Shown here: piece by piece, positions 16,893-24,941 of the stretch
Position numbering within the stretch: position 1 is the stretch's first letter
How the letters are laid out: each line of letters starts with the position of its first letter
Source: Thermoanaerobacterales bacterium
GTDB lineage: Bacteria; Bacillota; Thermosediminibacteria; Thermosediminibacterales; Tepidanaerobacteraceae
NCBI GenBank assembly: GCA_012840135.1
Contig: DUMA01000033.1
Coordinates: 1 to 64,000 of the forward strand
Direction of reading: 5' to 3'
DNA length: 64,000 nucleotides
Program-made: the position numbers and the translations under genes
The notes under the pieces: model-generated
Told to the model about the DNA's origin: nothing
Databases searched by the model: none
Seen by the model: the letters and a program-made list of their open reading frames with translations, nothing else

Positions 16893-18689
16893 TTATCCCC
16901 TGCCGTATAGTGGCCCGAAATTCTTGCAGGCTCTGTAGTCGGCACCTTCCAGGTCCTGGGTCCCAAAAGCGCTCCATGCACTGGGCCTGAATATTTTTTC
17001 CTCCGGAACATTGTGCATGCACACAGGAATTCGCAATATAGATGCCAATGTTATTAGATCGGCCCCTATATGACCGTAGCTTACGGCGCCATGGTTGGCT
17101 CCCCAGTTGTTCATCACAGAATAAACGTCTCTAAAGGCGCCATGCCCGGTCAATCTGGGAGCAAACCACGTGGTGGGCCATGTGGGGTCCGTGCGTTCAT
17201 CCAGAATATTGTGGATATCCTCGGGCAGGTCCACCGTATATCCTTCTGCAATCTGCAGAACCGGCCCGAGGCCTTTAATTATGTTTACCCTCATCATCGT
17301 AGCGGGCATTTTGCCCTTTGTCAGGAAATTGGAAGAAAATCCTCCGCCGCGGAAGTATTCTCTGTTGGCTGGCCTCCAGCTGGTGGCGTCGAGACATTTT
17401 TTGACTTCTTCTTCCGTTATTTCCCAGAAGGGTTTCATAGCCGGTTCTCCGTTTCTGGTTTGCTGGGCGGTTCCATCCAGTGCGGCGGCTCCGGAATTTA
17501 TAAGGTGTATTATTCCTCCTTCCGCTATCCCCGTAAGTTCCTTGCCGGTGACGCGCTTTATCGCATCGGGACTCCAGTAAGTCCTGACATCAGCAAAGAT
17601 CTGCGCGGTATTTGTCAAAAGGTAACCGAACAGCATGGATACGCCATTGAGACTGTCGTTTTCGGTGGCCATTATATAGGGCGCTCTTATGCCGTTCCAG
17701 TCAAAGGATGAGTTGAGTATAGCCTCCATGAAATCTCCATTGGGAAAATGGTCCGTCCACTGCCTCTGGCCCTGAAAACCTGCAGCTATGGCGTTGTGCC
17801 CCTGTGCTTCCTCCACGAAACCGAGCTCGGCCAGCCTCTCGTTTCCAACCATAAGATCTCGAGCGATCATCGTCATCTTTACTACAAATTCCCATTCCCA
17901 GTCTTTCCTTTCTCTGGTAGACTGTATGGCAGGGGAATTGTTATCTTTGCCTTCCTTGCAGTTTTCTCTGGTCCACTTCAATGCTCTCTCAAATTCCTCC
18001 CTGTCATAAATCCCTTCATCCATCCGGCGAATGAATTCCGACATATCTACATATTCATTCCTCATGCCCAGATAGCTTTCAAAAAAATCGGGGTTTACGA
18101 TAGATCCCGCTATTCCCATGGAGACGTTTCCCATCGAAAGGTACGATTTCCCTTTCATTAAGGCTACCGCAAGGCCGGCCCTGGCAAACCTCAGAAGTTT
18201 TTCCTTTACATCGTCAGGTATGGTCCTGTCTGTAGCATCCTGAACGTCCCTGCCGTAGATTCCAAAAGCCGGCAGTCCCTTTTGACTGTGGCCGGCCAGG
18301 GCTGCCGCCAGATATACCGCTCCTGGCCTTTCGGTCCCATTGAAGCCCCAGATGGCCTTGGGAATGTAAGGATCCATGTCTATAGTTTCAGATCCGTAGC
18401 ACCAGCACGGCGTGACGGAAATGGATACTCCGACGCCTTCCCTTGCAAATTTCTCCGCACACCTTGCGGCTTCTGCAACACCGCCGATAGTGGTATCAGC
18501 GATGACACATTCTACCGGCTGGCCGTTGGGATACCTTAGATTTTCGGATAACAATCGGGCAACCGCTTCGGCCATACCCATGGTCTGGTTTTCTAGAGAC
18601 TCCCTTATACCTTTGCGCCGTCCATCAATTATGGGGCGTATTCCTATCTTCGGCAGACTGCCGATCAATCTGAAACCATTATTATTCAC
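16893..18689 (-). CDS. fucI: L-fucose/D-arabinose isomerase
   Basis: 598 residues, as in known FucI proteins. The N-terminus [20 protein letters not shown] and the internal [33 protein letters not shown] segments are family hallmarks and include Glu and Asp metal ligands. The enzyme is Mn-dependent and converts L-fucose to L-fuculose or D-arabinose to D-ribulose. The GTG at 18689 has GGAGG 8 nt upstream and is preferred over a TTG at 18695, which is too close. It lies between the RbsD-like gene and the ABC transporter. Confidence 0.92.
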   Translation of the reverse strand: MNNNGFRLIGSLPKIGIRPIIDGRRKGIRESLENQTMGMAEAVARLLSENLRYPNGQPVECVIADTTIGGVAEAARCAEKFAREGVGVSISVTPCWCYGSETIDMDPYIPKAIWGFNGTERPGAVYLAAALAGHSQKGLPAFGIYGRDVQDATDRTIPDDVKEKLLRFARAGLAVALMKGKSYLSMGNVSMGIAGSIVNPDFFESYLGMRNEYVDMSEFIRRMDEGIYDREEFERALKWTRENCKEGKDNNSPAIQSTRERKDWEWEFVVKMTMIARDLMVGNERLAELGFVEEAQGHNAIAAGFQGQRQWTDHFPNGDFMEAILNSSFDWNGIRAPYIMATENDSLNGVSMLFGYLLTNTAQIFADVRTYWSPDAIKRVTGKELTGIAEGGIIHLINSGAAALDGTAQQTRNGEPAMKPFWEITEEEVKKCLDATSWRPANREYFRGGGFSSNFLTKGKMPATMMRVNIIKGLGPVLQIAEGYTVDLPEDIHNILDERTDPTWPTTWFAPRLTGHGAFRDVYSVMNNWGANHGAVSYGHIGADLITLASILRIPVCMHNVPEEKIFRPSAWSAFGTQDLEGADYRACKNFGPLYGRG

Positions 18690-18746
18690 AGGCAATTCCT
18701 CCTCTTGTTTTTATTATTAATATTTAGTATATATAAAAGTTATGTT

Positions 18747-19175
18747 TTAAAATGATATATCGAAATTCTTTTTAAATTCTTCGGCCTGAGATGCAGCTAC
18801 TATCAGCATGTTTGCGTAGGGGATGAACTCTCCGGTCCGCACTATGAACTTGACATTTTTGGACCTTTCCTTAAACTGAGCATGGGGGATAAGCTCAAAT
18901 TCCTGATATTTGAATAAATCCCTCCAGGTATTGTAGAGTTCAGGGCTTACCTTCCGGGTTTCCTCGGCCACCACTATTTTTTCTGCTACTATTTCGCTAA
19001 GTATGGCTTTCAAAGTATCCATAAAGGTAGGGATGCCTTTTGACAGTGCAAGGTCAATTCTTTTTGCATCTTTCGGCACCGGAAACCCCGCATCGCAGAT
19101 TATGAATTCATCCATATGGCCCAGGCCCGCAAGTTCTCCTGCCAGTTCCTTGTTCAAAACTCCCGCCTTTTTCAT
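18747..19175 (-). CDS. D-ribose pyranase / sugar mutarotase, RbsD-FucU family
   Basis: 142 residues, RbsD length. Features are MKKAGVLNKELAGELAGLGH (catalytic His), ICDAGFPVP (Asp), and RTGEFIPYANMLIV (the conserved PYAN). It speeds the change between pyranose and furanose or anomeric forms of an imported sugar. The ATG at 19175 has AAGGAGC 6 nt upstream; an in-frame start inside lacI is rejected. It follows the lacI stop by 2 bp, so it is co-transcribed. Sequence is closer to RbsD than to FucU, although the next gene is fucI. Confidence 0.9.
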   Translation of the reverse strand: MKKAGVLNKELAGELAGLGHMDEFIICDAGFPVPKDAKRIDLALSKGIPTFMDTLKAILSEIVAEKIVVAEETRKVSPELYNTWRDLFKYQEFELIPHAQFKERSKNVKFIVRTGEFIPYANMLIVAASQAEEFKKNFDISF

Positions 19176-19177
19176 TT

Positions 19178-20206
19178 CTATGCTCCTTCCTTTCCGTCTA
19201 ATTTTTTCTTCCATTCGGGATCAGTGGAAGCGCGAACAAGCAGCGTTGTCTTCAAACGGTACATTTTTGGATAATCGGACATATCTCCACATATTCTCCT
19301 GTAAAGGAGGTTAGCCGCTATCTCGCCCATCTCCTGTACCGGCTGAACTACAGAAGTGACGGGCGGTTTAGAAAGTCGCGTAAGTTCAGTATCATCAAAG
19401 CCCACAATGGCTATTTCATCGGGAACTTTTATGTTCATTTCATCAATTGCCAGCATTGCACCTATGGTCATGTAACAGTTTGTAATAAACACCGCATCCG
19501 GCGGGTTCGATAAAGACATCAATTCTTTCATCAAAGCAAAACCGCTTTCAGTAGAGAAGTCGCCAAAACGGATCAATTCCCTGTCGATTTGCAGATTATA
19601 ATCCTCGAATACCCTGAGATACCCTCGGTACCTCTCCTCTCCTGTGGTGACCTCCTGACGGCCGTTGATGACGCCTATGCGGTGGTATCCTTTTGTGATG
19701 AGGTGTTCCACCGCCTGGTACGCGCCGTTTACATTATCCACCAGGACGCAATCCGTCTGAACATCCTTTACCATGCGGTCGATAAGAATAACAGGTATTC
19801 CTTGTTTGTTCAACTCCATCAGATAATCATCCTGGTCGCTGGTGGGGACCACCAGCATGCCGTCCACCTGTTTTTCCATCAACATCTTTATTCTGGCCTT
19901 TTCTCTTTCCGGGTTTTCATCGCTGTAACAGACGACAAGACTGTAACCGTATCCATTTAAAATATCTTCCACAACTTTTGCAATCTGCATGAAAAATTGG
20001 CCGTAATCGGGAACTACGAAACCTACGGTGTGCGTCTTCTGAGTCTTGAGGCTGCGCGCTATCAGATTAGGCCTGTACCCGAGAAGTTTGATTGTCTTTA
20101 AAACTTTTTCCTTTGTCTCATCCTTCACTTTCTCCCCATTCAAAACCCTGGAAACTGTGGCGGTGGATACTCCTGCTTTTGCTGCCACGTCTTTTATCGT
20201 CGGCAT
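19178..20206 (-). CDS. LacI-family transcriptional regulator of the sugar operon
   Basis: 342 residues. The N-terminal helix-turn-helix is TIKDVAAKAGVSTATVSRVL, then the hinge RPNLIARSLKT, and a periplasmic-binding-like effector domain with HTVGFVVPDYG, DGMLVVPTSD, NGRQEVTTGEERYRGY, and IVGFDDTELTRLSKPPVTS. It probably represses the operon it heads until the sugar binds. It is the first gene of the run lacI-rbsD-fucI-rbsA-rbsC-rbsB-kinase. I found no clean operator palindrome upstream, so its site is unplaced. Confidence 0.92.
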   Translation of the reverse strand: MPTIKDVAAKAGVSTATVSRVLNGEKVKDETKEKVLKTIKLLGYRPNLIARSLKTQKTHTVGFVVPDYGQFFMQIAKVVEDILNGYGYSLVVCYSDENPEREKARIKMLMEKQVDGMLVVPTSDQDDYLMELNKQGIPVILIDRMVKDVQTDCVLVDNVNGAYQAVEHLITKGYHRIGVINGRQEVTTGEERYRGYLRVFEDYNLQIDRELIRFGDFSTESGFALMKELMSLSNPPDAVFITNCYMTIGAMLAIDEMNIKVPDEIAIVGFDDTELTRLSKPPVTSVVQPVQEMGEIAANLLYRRICGDMSDYPKMYRLKTTLLVRASTDPEWKKKLDGKEGA

Positions 20207-20452
20207 TTTTCATATCCCTTCCCTGATTATGTTGCAAATTATTGAATCGTTTTCTGCTATAAAAGGCATTTTACTATGTAATCGTTATCTTTTTAAATAT
20301 ATATATTCGATACTAAATTCAGAATTCCTGCTTGATATATAAAATTTTTTTGTTGAAAAGGATGATATAAAGTCTATATAGAACAAAACATGACCCAAAC
20401 TGAAGCCTTCAACCCACGTGTCTTATGAATGCAACAAACCCAATAAAATAAA

Positions 20453-20552
20453 GCCTGCATGATATTCTGCTATGGACCCGTTCGCTCACCTTTTGCGGCA
20501 GCAGAGCTGCCGACATTTTATGGAACTGGTCCCTGCCTTGACACATGCAGGC
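20453..20552 (+). ncRNA. Structured dispersed element, copy 1
   Basis: A ~100-nt unit bounded by GCCTGCATG and CATGCAGGC that pair with each other. Inside, GGACC pairs with GGTCC and GTTC with GAAC, and GGCAGC-AGA-GCTGCC forms a tip hairpin. A second copy lies on the opposite strand at 24727-24827 with the same core (GCATGATATT, TTTGCGGCAGCA) and a T-A to C-G change in the closing helix. It occupies the 402-bp gap 20207-20608. I do not recognise a named RNA family; it could be a mobile structured repeat. Confidence 0.6.
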
Positions 20553-20608
20553 TGTGCTAGTCTGTCAGCGGTTTGAGCTCGGTGAATATACCCCGGATTA
20601 TATACATT

Positions 20609-20938
20609 CTACATAAGGGTTTTTATTTTCCTGTTCACTTTTGTATAGTAAATTATATCGAGTATATCGGTAACTACTCCCGCACCCCTGGCCAAGAGAA
20701 GACCCGTCAAAAAGGGCCCTAATATAGGAATTTTAAACGGGATGTTCGCTAAGGAAAATATATCAAGATTTACTCCGATGGCAATAATTACTGATATGAC
20801 ATCGGTTATGATTTCTTTTTTCTCTTCCTGGGTCCACTGCGAGAAAGGCTTTGTCACTGTATTCCAAATCAGAAGTATTGTTTTTGTAAGGGATTCGATA
20901 ATTAATGAGAGCACTGTTACAATCTTTACGATATCCAT
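20609..20938 (-). CDS. Small hydrophobic protein, holin-like, unknown function
   Basis: 109 residues. A hydrophobic N-terminal stretch, a short charged middle (WTQEEKKEIITD) and a second long hydrophobic part rich in Gly/Leu/Ile with LGPFLTGLLLARG suggest two or three membrane passes. The pattern resembles phage-type holins or small membrane proteins, but no phage genes surround it. The ATG at 20938 has GGAGG upstream; an in-frame TTG at 20956 overlaps this site. It stands alone between copy 1 of the structured element and uvrC. Confidence 0.6.
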   Translation of the reverse strand: MDIVKIVTVLSLIIESLTKTILLIWNTVTKPFSQWTQEEKKEIITDVISVIIAIGVNLDIFSLANIPFKIPILGPFLTGLLLARGAGVVTDILDIIYYTKVNRKIKTLM

Positions 20939-21085
20939 CCTGTTTCCCTCCTCCAAATTATAATATCTATCCTATATTTATGATATGTTTGAGGAAGAGA
21001 GAATGTTTTTTGAAAAGGGTATCGCCATGTTTTTCCTTGTAATACTGATGAAACATTAAACCTTCTGCATTAAATTGCCCTGCAA

Positions 21086-22909
21086 TCATGTCTTTTTATG
21101 AAAAAAATCATACACTGCCTCGGCCGCCTTCCGGTTCATCCCCGGAACTTTAGACAGTTCATCTACCGTCGCTTTTTTAATGCCTTCAATGCTTCCAAGA
21201 GCATTCAATAGAGCCAGCCTGCGGGCTTTGCCTATGCCGGGAATGTCTTCCAGCACCGATTGGATGCTTTTCTTGCTTCGGAGCTTTCTATGAAGGGTGA
21301 TGGCAAAACGGTGGGCTTCATCCCGTATTCTCTGAACAAGATGTAGCGCTTCCGAGTCCTTTGGTAGAACGATGGGGTCATCCCTGCCCTCCACAAAAAT
21401 ATGCTCGAATTCCTTAGCAAGGCCTATGGTAGGAATGTGCTCGAATTTTAACTCCCTGAGCGCTTCCCGTGCATACTTTAGCTGTCCTTTGCCCCCGTCT
21501 ATAAGCAGCAGATCGGGCAGGTCTTTAAATTTTTCATCTCCCTCAAGAGCCCTTTTAAACCGGCGGAATACGGCTTCTTTTATGCTTTCGAAGTCGTTGG
21601 GACCTTCCACCGTTTTTATCTTGAACATGCGGTAGTCCTGTTTTTTAGGATTCCCTTCTTCAAATACCACCATGGAAGCCACCGATTCTTTCCCCTGGGT
21701 GTTGGATATATCAAAGGCTTCTATGCGATTCGGAGTATTTTCGAGCTGTAAATATGTCATCAGTTCCTCCATGGCTTTTCGGCTTTTCATTTTTTCCCTG
21801 TCTTCCATGCTTTCCCTCTGGTCCAGAAAAGCCCTTGCGTTCTCTGCCACCATTTCGGCCAGTTTCTTTTTCTCGCCGCGCCTGGGAACGGTAATAACAA
21901 CCTTTGAACCCTTCTTTTGTTCCAGCCATTCTTCGATGGTGGAAAGGTCCTCTATTTCTTCATCAACGATGATCTCTTTTGGTATAAATGGTGCACCGTC
22001 GTAAAATTGTTTTATGAAAGATGTCAGTATTTCTCTCCTTTCCACTCCTTCGGTGTTTTTTAAAATAAAGGGCTCCCGTTCCACCAGCTTGCCCTGCCTC
22101 ACGAAAAACACCTGGACGCACACCATGTCGAAGCCCCTGGCCATAGCAATCACATCTTTGTCGGACATATCGGTGGAAACAATTTTCTGCTTTTCCTGCA
22201 CCTTTTCCAGAGCCTGTATCTGTTCTTTTATTACCTGCGCCCATTCAAAATCAAGGCTTTCTGCGGCTTTTTCCATCCTCTGCTTTAATAAATCTATTAG
22301 GGCTTGCTGCTTTCCTTCCAGAAACATTATCACATTCCGGATTATTTCATTGTAATCGTTTACATCGATGTTTGCCTGACACGGAGCAAGACATCTGTTT
22401 ATATGGAAATTCAGACATGGGCGCTCATTTAACGGCACCCGGCTGAGATCCTTTTTGCAGCTCCTTATGGGAAAAACCTTTCTTATCACATCAATGGCCT
22501 CTCTCATGGCTCCGGCGTCGGCATAGGGGCCAAAATATCTTGCTCCATCCTTTTTTACCCTGCGCACTACCAGCAGTCGGGGAAACTTTTCATTCAGTGT
22601 AATTTTAATATAAGGATACTGCTTGTCATCCCTGAGAAGAATGTTGTATTTCGGCCGGTGAAATTTTATAAGGTTGCATTCCAGTATGAGGGCTTCCACT
22701 TCGGAATCGGTGACTATATATTCTATATCCTCTATCTTGGGCACCATGGAAGCCACCTTGAGAGGTAGATTTTTAGATTGGAAATACGACTTCACCCTTT
22801 GTTTCAAAGACACGGCCTTTCCCACATAAATGACCTTTCCTTTATTATCCTTCATTATATAAACTCCGGGCCTTTCCGGAAAAGAAGCTATCCTATCAGC
22901 ATCAAACAT
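21086..22909 (-). CDS. uvrC: Excinuclease ABC subunit C
   Basis: 607 residues, normal for UvrC. The N-terminal GIY-YIG nuclease begins PGVYIMKDNKGKVIYVGKA and makes the 3' incision. A Cys cluster and a UVR domain (about 200-240) bind UvrB. The C-terminal RNase-H-like nuclease has IEAFDISNTQGKESVASMVV and LLLIDGGKGQL, giving the 5' incision. Helix-hairpin-helix repeats end the protein (EDIPGIGKARRLALL, LSKVPGMNRKAAEAV). The ATG at 22909 follows GGGAGGGG; the upstream in-frame ATG at 22924 overlaps it. It works in nucleotide excision repair in the cytoplasm. Confidence 0.96.
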   Translation of the reverse strand: MFDADRIASFPERPGVYIMKDNKGKVIYVGKAVSLKQRVKSYFQSKNLPLKVASMVPKIEDIEYIVTDSEVEALILECNLIKFHRPKYNILLRDDKQYPYIKITLNEKFPRLLVVRRVKKDGARYFGPYADAGAMREAIDVIRKVFPIRSCKKDLSRVPLNERPCLNFHINRCLAPCQANIDVNDYNEIIRNVIMFLEGKQQALIDLLKQRMEKAAESLDFEWAQVIKEQIQALEKVQEKQKIVSTDMSDKDVIAMARGFDMVCVQVFFVRQGKLVEREPFILKNTEGVERREILTSFIKQFYDGAPFIPKEIIVDEEIEDLSTIEEWLEQKKGSKVVITVPRRGEKKKLAEMVAENARAFLDQRESMEDREKMKSRKAMEELMTYLQLENTPNRIEAFDISNTQGKESVASMVVFEEGNPKKQDYRMFKIKTVEGPNDFESIKEAVFRRFKRALEGDEKFKDLPDLLLIDGGKGQLKYAREALRELKFEHIPTIGLAKEFEHIFVEGRDDPIVLPKDSEALHLVQRIRDEAHRFAITLHRKLRSKKSIQSVLEDIPGIGKARRLALLNALGSIEGIKKATVDELSKVPGMNRKAAEAVYDFFHKKT

Positions 22910-22955
22910 AAAAACCCCTCCCATTAATTGGGACGTTCCTCCACCTGCCCCTATA

Positions 22956-23327
22956 TCAGAAGCCTGATGTGTGGTTCACATGTTCAAATCCTTCTTTTAT
23001 GATATGAATCACATGGTCATCATCCAGAGTATAATAGACCTGTTTACCGTCCCGCCTGAATTTCACCAGGTGGGAAGTTCGGAGGACTCTCAGGTGATGG
23101 GATACATTGGATACCGTGGTGCCCAGGATGGTGGCTATATCGCATACGCAAAGCTCTTCTTTTGACAGGAGGTAAACAATCCTGGCCCTGGTCTCATCGG
23201 CCAGTACCTTGAAAAGCTCCGCAAGGCCCGTCATATCCGGCACCGTGCCCAGGAGTTTTTTCACCCTATCTTCATCAATGCAAAAAATATCGCAAAAATC
23301 CTCACCCTGGTTTAATCTTTCCTCCAT
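22956..23327 (-). CDS. CadC-type ArsR-family metal-sensing repressor
   Basis: 123 residues. All four Cys of the CadC metal site are present: two in FCDIFCIDED near the N-terminus and two in EELCVCDIA in the recognition region. The winged helix-turn-helix is TTVSNVSHHLRVL. A second, C-terminal Asp/His site (DDDHVIHIIKEGFEHVNH) matches the alpha-5 zinc site of this family. CadC proteins leave DNA on binding Cd, Pb or Zn. No efflux ATPase gene lies nearby, so its target is elsewhere or it controls itself. It reads toward uvrC with a gap of about 45 bp. Confidence 0.88.
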   Translation of the reverse strand: MEERLNQGEDFCDIFCIDEDRVKKLLGTVPDMTGLAELFKVLADETRARIVYLLSKEELCVCDIATILGTTVSNVSHHLRVLRTSHLVKFRRDGKQVYYTLDDDHVIHIIKEGFEHVNHTSGF

Positions 23328-23416
23328 AAAATCCCATCCTTAACACATAAAGCTTTGCTGACTTTTCCCCGACACCAGACTTTTTATTATTGATTCTATT
23401 ATAGCAAATTATTCTC

Positions 23417-23448
23417 ATCATTACTAACATATTTATGTTAGCAGTGAT
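23417..23448. promoter_or_regulatory. Imperfect palindrome, likely operator of the CadC-type repressor
   Basis: A 32-bp dyad: core CTAACAT-ATTT-ATGTTAG is perfect in its 7-bp arms, and the outer ATCATTA/CAGTGAT arms match at 5 of 7. It lies about 90 bp upstream of the repressor start. ArsR proteins bind such AT-rich inverted repeats over promoters. Confidence 0.6.
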
Positions 23449-23636
23449 TATAACGAGCCATATAATTGAACCGACAAAAGATCATTTTTTCTCACAAAAA
23501 CTTCACATTTCAGCCAAATTTTCACCAAAATTTGAGGTTATAATAATAATTGCAACCAGCAGGAGGAACTACCAACAGCAAGGCTAATCCTCCTAAAATC
23601 CCCCTTTATCTTATAAATGGGCCAAATGCCCTCCGA

Positions 23637-23668
23637 TCGGCAGGTTATAATTCCTGCCGACTTTTTTT
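23637..23668 (+). terminator. Plus-strand intrinsic terminator overlapping the tatC end
   Basis: TCGGCAGG-N8-CCTGCCGA followed by CTTTTTTTG on the plus strand; no T-run exists on the minus strand. No plus-strand gene precedes it. A TATAAT at about 23538-23543 and an AGGAGG/CCTCCT hairpin between suggest a short RNA of about 120 nt. The 317-bp gap 23328-23644 contains only this and the palindrome above. Confidence 0.55.
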
Positions 23669-24379
23669 GACGAATTTTGTCAGAATAAGTCCGAGTTCAT
23701 AAAGCCCCCACATGGGCAGAGCCAGAACCATCTGGGAAAAAGCATCGGGCGGAGTTATTACAGCTGCTATTATAAAAATAAAAATGACAGCCAGCCCCCT
23801 CTGTTTTTCTATGCTCTCCCGGTTGACAAACCCTAACTTTACGACCAGCACCATGATTATCGGTATCTGGGATATGATGGCAAAAGACAGGGTAATGCTT
23901 ATCAGAAATGACGAGTAACTGGCAATTGAAAAGAGGGGTATGAGAGACTGGTGTGAAAATCTCAAGAAAAATCTTACCATTGTGGGAGTAATAGTAAAAA
24001 TGCCAAAATATATGCCGCATAAAAAGAGAAAAGAAGACAGCAATCCAAAAAATAAAAAAACCTTCCTTTCCCGGTTCGTAAGAGCGGGAACTATGAACTT
24101 CCATGCTTCAAATAATACCAACGGCAGGGAAAATAATAAACCGCATAAAAATGAAATCTTTATTTTGACCAGAAGGGCTTCCTGGGGGCTTATGTAAACC
24201 ATGGAAAGGTCATCGGGTATAAGCAAAGGAAATATTTCAGGCCACAGAATAAAGCTTGCAACAGAAAACAGCATTATCGAAATGACGCAAACAAGAAGCC
24301 TGGACCTTAATTCTTTTAAATGCTCTATTATGGGTAGTTTACGGTCGAGACACTCCTCATGCCGCTCTGACATTTTCAC
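23645..24379 (-). CDS. tatC: Sec-independent protein translocase TatC
   Basis: 244 residues, six membrane segments. Family marks are IIEHLKELRSRLL at the N-terminus, LVLFEAWKFIVPALTNRERK in the first cytoplasmic loop (the Arg-Arg signal-binding region with the conserved Glu), and AVITPPDAFSQMVLALPMWGLYE near the end. TatC recognises twin-Arg signal peptides and builds the translocon with TatA. The GTG at 24379 has GGGAG at 6 nt; an ATG two codons on is further away. It follows tatA by 50 bp in the same direction. Confidence 0.94.
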   Translation of the reverse strand: MKMSERHEECLDRKLPIIEHLKELRSRLLVCVISIMLFSVASFILWPEIFPLLIPDDLSMVYISPQEALLVKIKISFLCGLLFSLPLVLFEAWKFIVPALTNRERKVFLFFGLLSSFLFLCGIYFGIFTITPTMVRFFLRFSHQSLIPLFSIASYSSFLISITLSFAIISQIPIIMVLVVKLGFVNRESIEKQRGLAVIFIFIIAAVITPPDAFSQMVLALPMWGLYELGLILTKFVKKSRQEL

Positions 24380-24432
24380 AGCTATCTCCCGATACGTTCT
24401 AAAAGTGCCGATGTCTTCGTCGTGATTAAGGT

Positions 24433-24594
24433 TTATTTTCTATCCATATCGTCTTTTGCATCCCGGATGGCCTTTTTAAATTCACCCATGGCTTTCCCGA
24501 GGGCATGCCCCACTTCCGGAAGTTTGCCCGGCCCCAGTATGATGAGAGCCAGCACCAGTATTATAATAAGTTCTGATGTGCCGATATTAAACAA
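24433..24594 (-). CDS. tatA: Twin-arginine translocase pore subunit TatA
   Basis: 53 residues from a TTG start, with AGGGGTG 5-6 nt upstream. It has a single N-terminal membrane helix (IGTSELIIILVLALIILGPG), the conserved hinge GPGKLPEVG, and an amphipathic helix ALGKAMGEFKKAIRDA, ending in an acidic tail. This is the textbook TatA/TatE layout but at the short end of the family. It polymerises to form the pore for folded proteins. It directly precedes tatC. Confidence 0.93.
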   Translation of the reverse strand: MFNIGTSELIIILVLALIILGPGKLPEVGHALGKAMGEFKKAIRDAKDDMDRK

Positions 24595-24726
24595 GATATC
24601 ACCCCTTCTTCTAACAACTAGTATTTAAAAAGAAGGGCAGAAATATGCAACTCTAATTTCATCTTTACAATTTTAACCTTCACAGCACTACACATATCAC
24701 TTATTCGAGCGGAGCCTGCACTACAT

Positions 24727-24827
24727 GCCCGCATGTATTATGGAGCGGGACTAGTTTCGCACAGCCGTCCGCAACTTTGCTGCCGCAAACGGCGTGCGAG
24801 CGTGTCCGTAGCAAATATCATGCGGGC
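24727..24827 (-). ncRNA. Structured dispersed element, copy 2
   Basis: On the minus strand it is bounded by GCCCGCATG and CATGCGGGC, matching copy 1 at 20453-20552 with a compensating T-A to C-G change. The core GCATGATATT and TTTGCGGCAGCA is shared. A longer inner helix TCGCAC-GCCG/CGGC-TGTGCGA is present here. It fills most of the 347-bp gap between tatA and the alanine symporter, followed on the plus side by a small AATAGCCG/CGGCTATT hairpin (about 24843-24866). Confidence 0.6.
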
Positions 24828-24941
24828 TTTGTCTACAAGCTGAATAGCCGGGAGATCTCGGCTATTATTTTTAAGTTGAAACTTTTTACAGTTATTCTCT
24901 GTCTCAGCATCAGTCCATAGCATGAAAACTTCCATCCATCT

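Noticed and set aside
20207..20300. A cre or LacI operator before lacI (GAATCGTTTTC near 20243)
   Set aside because: The dyad around the central CG is poor on one side and does not meet the cre consensus.
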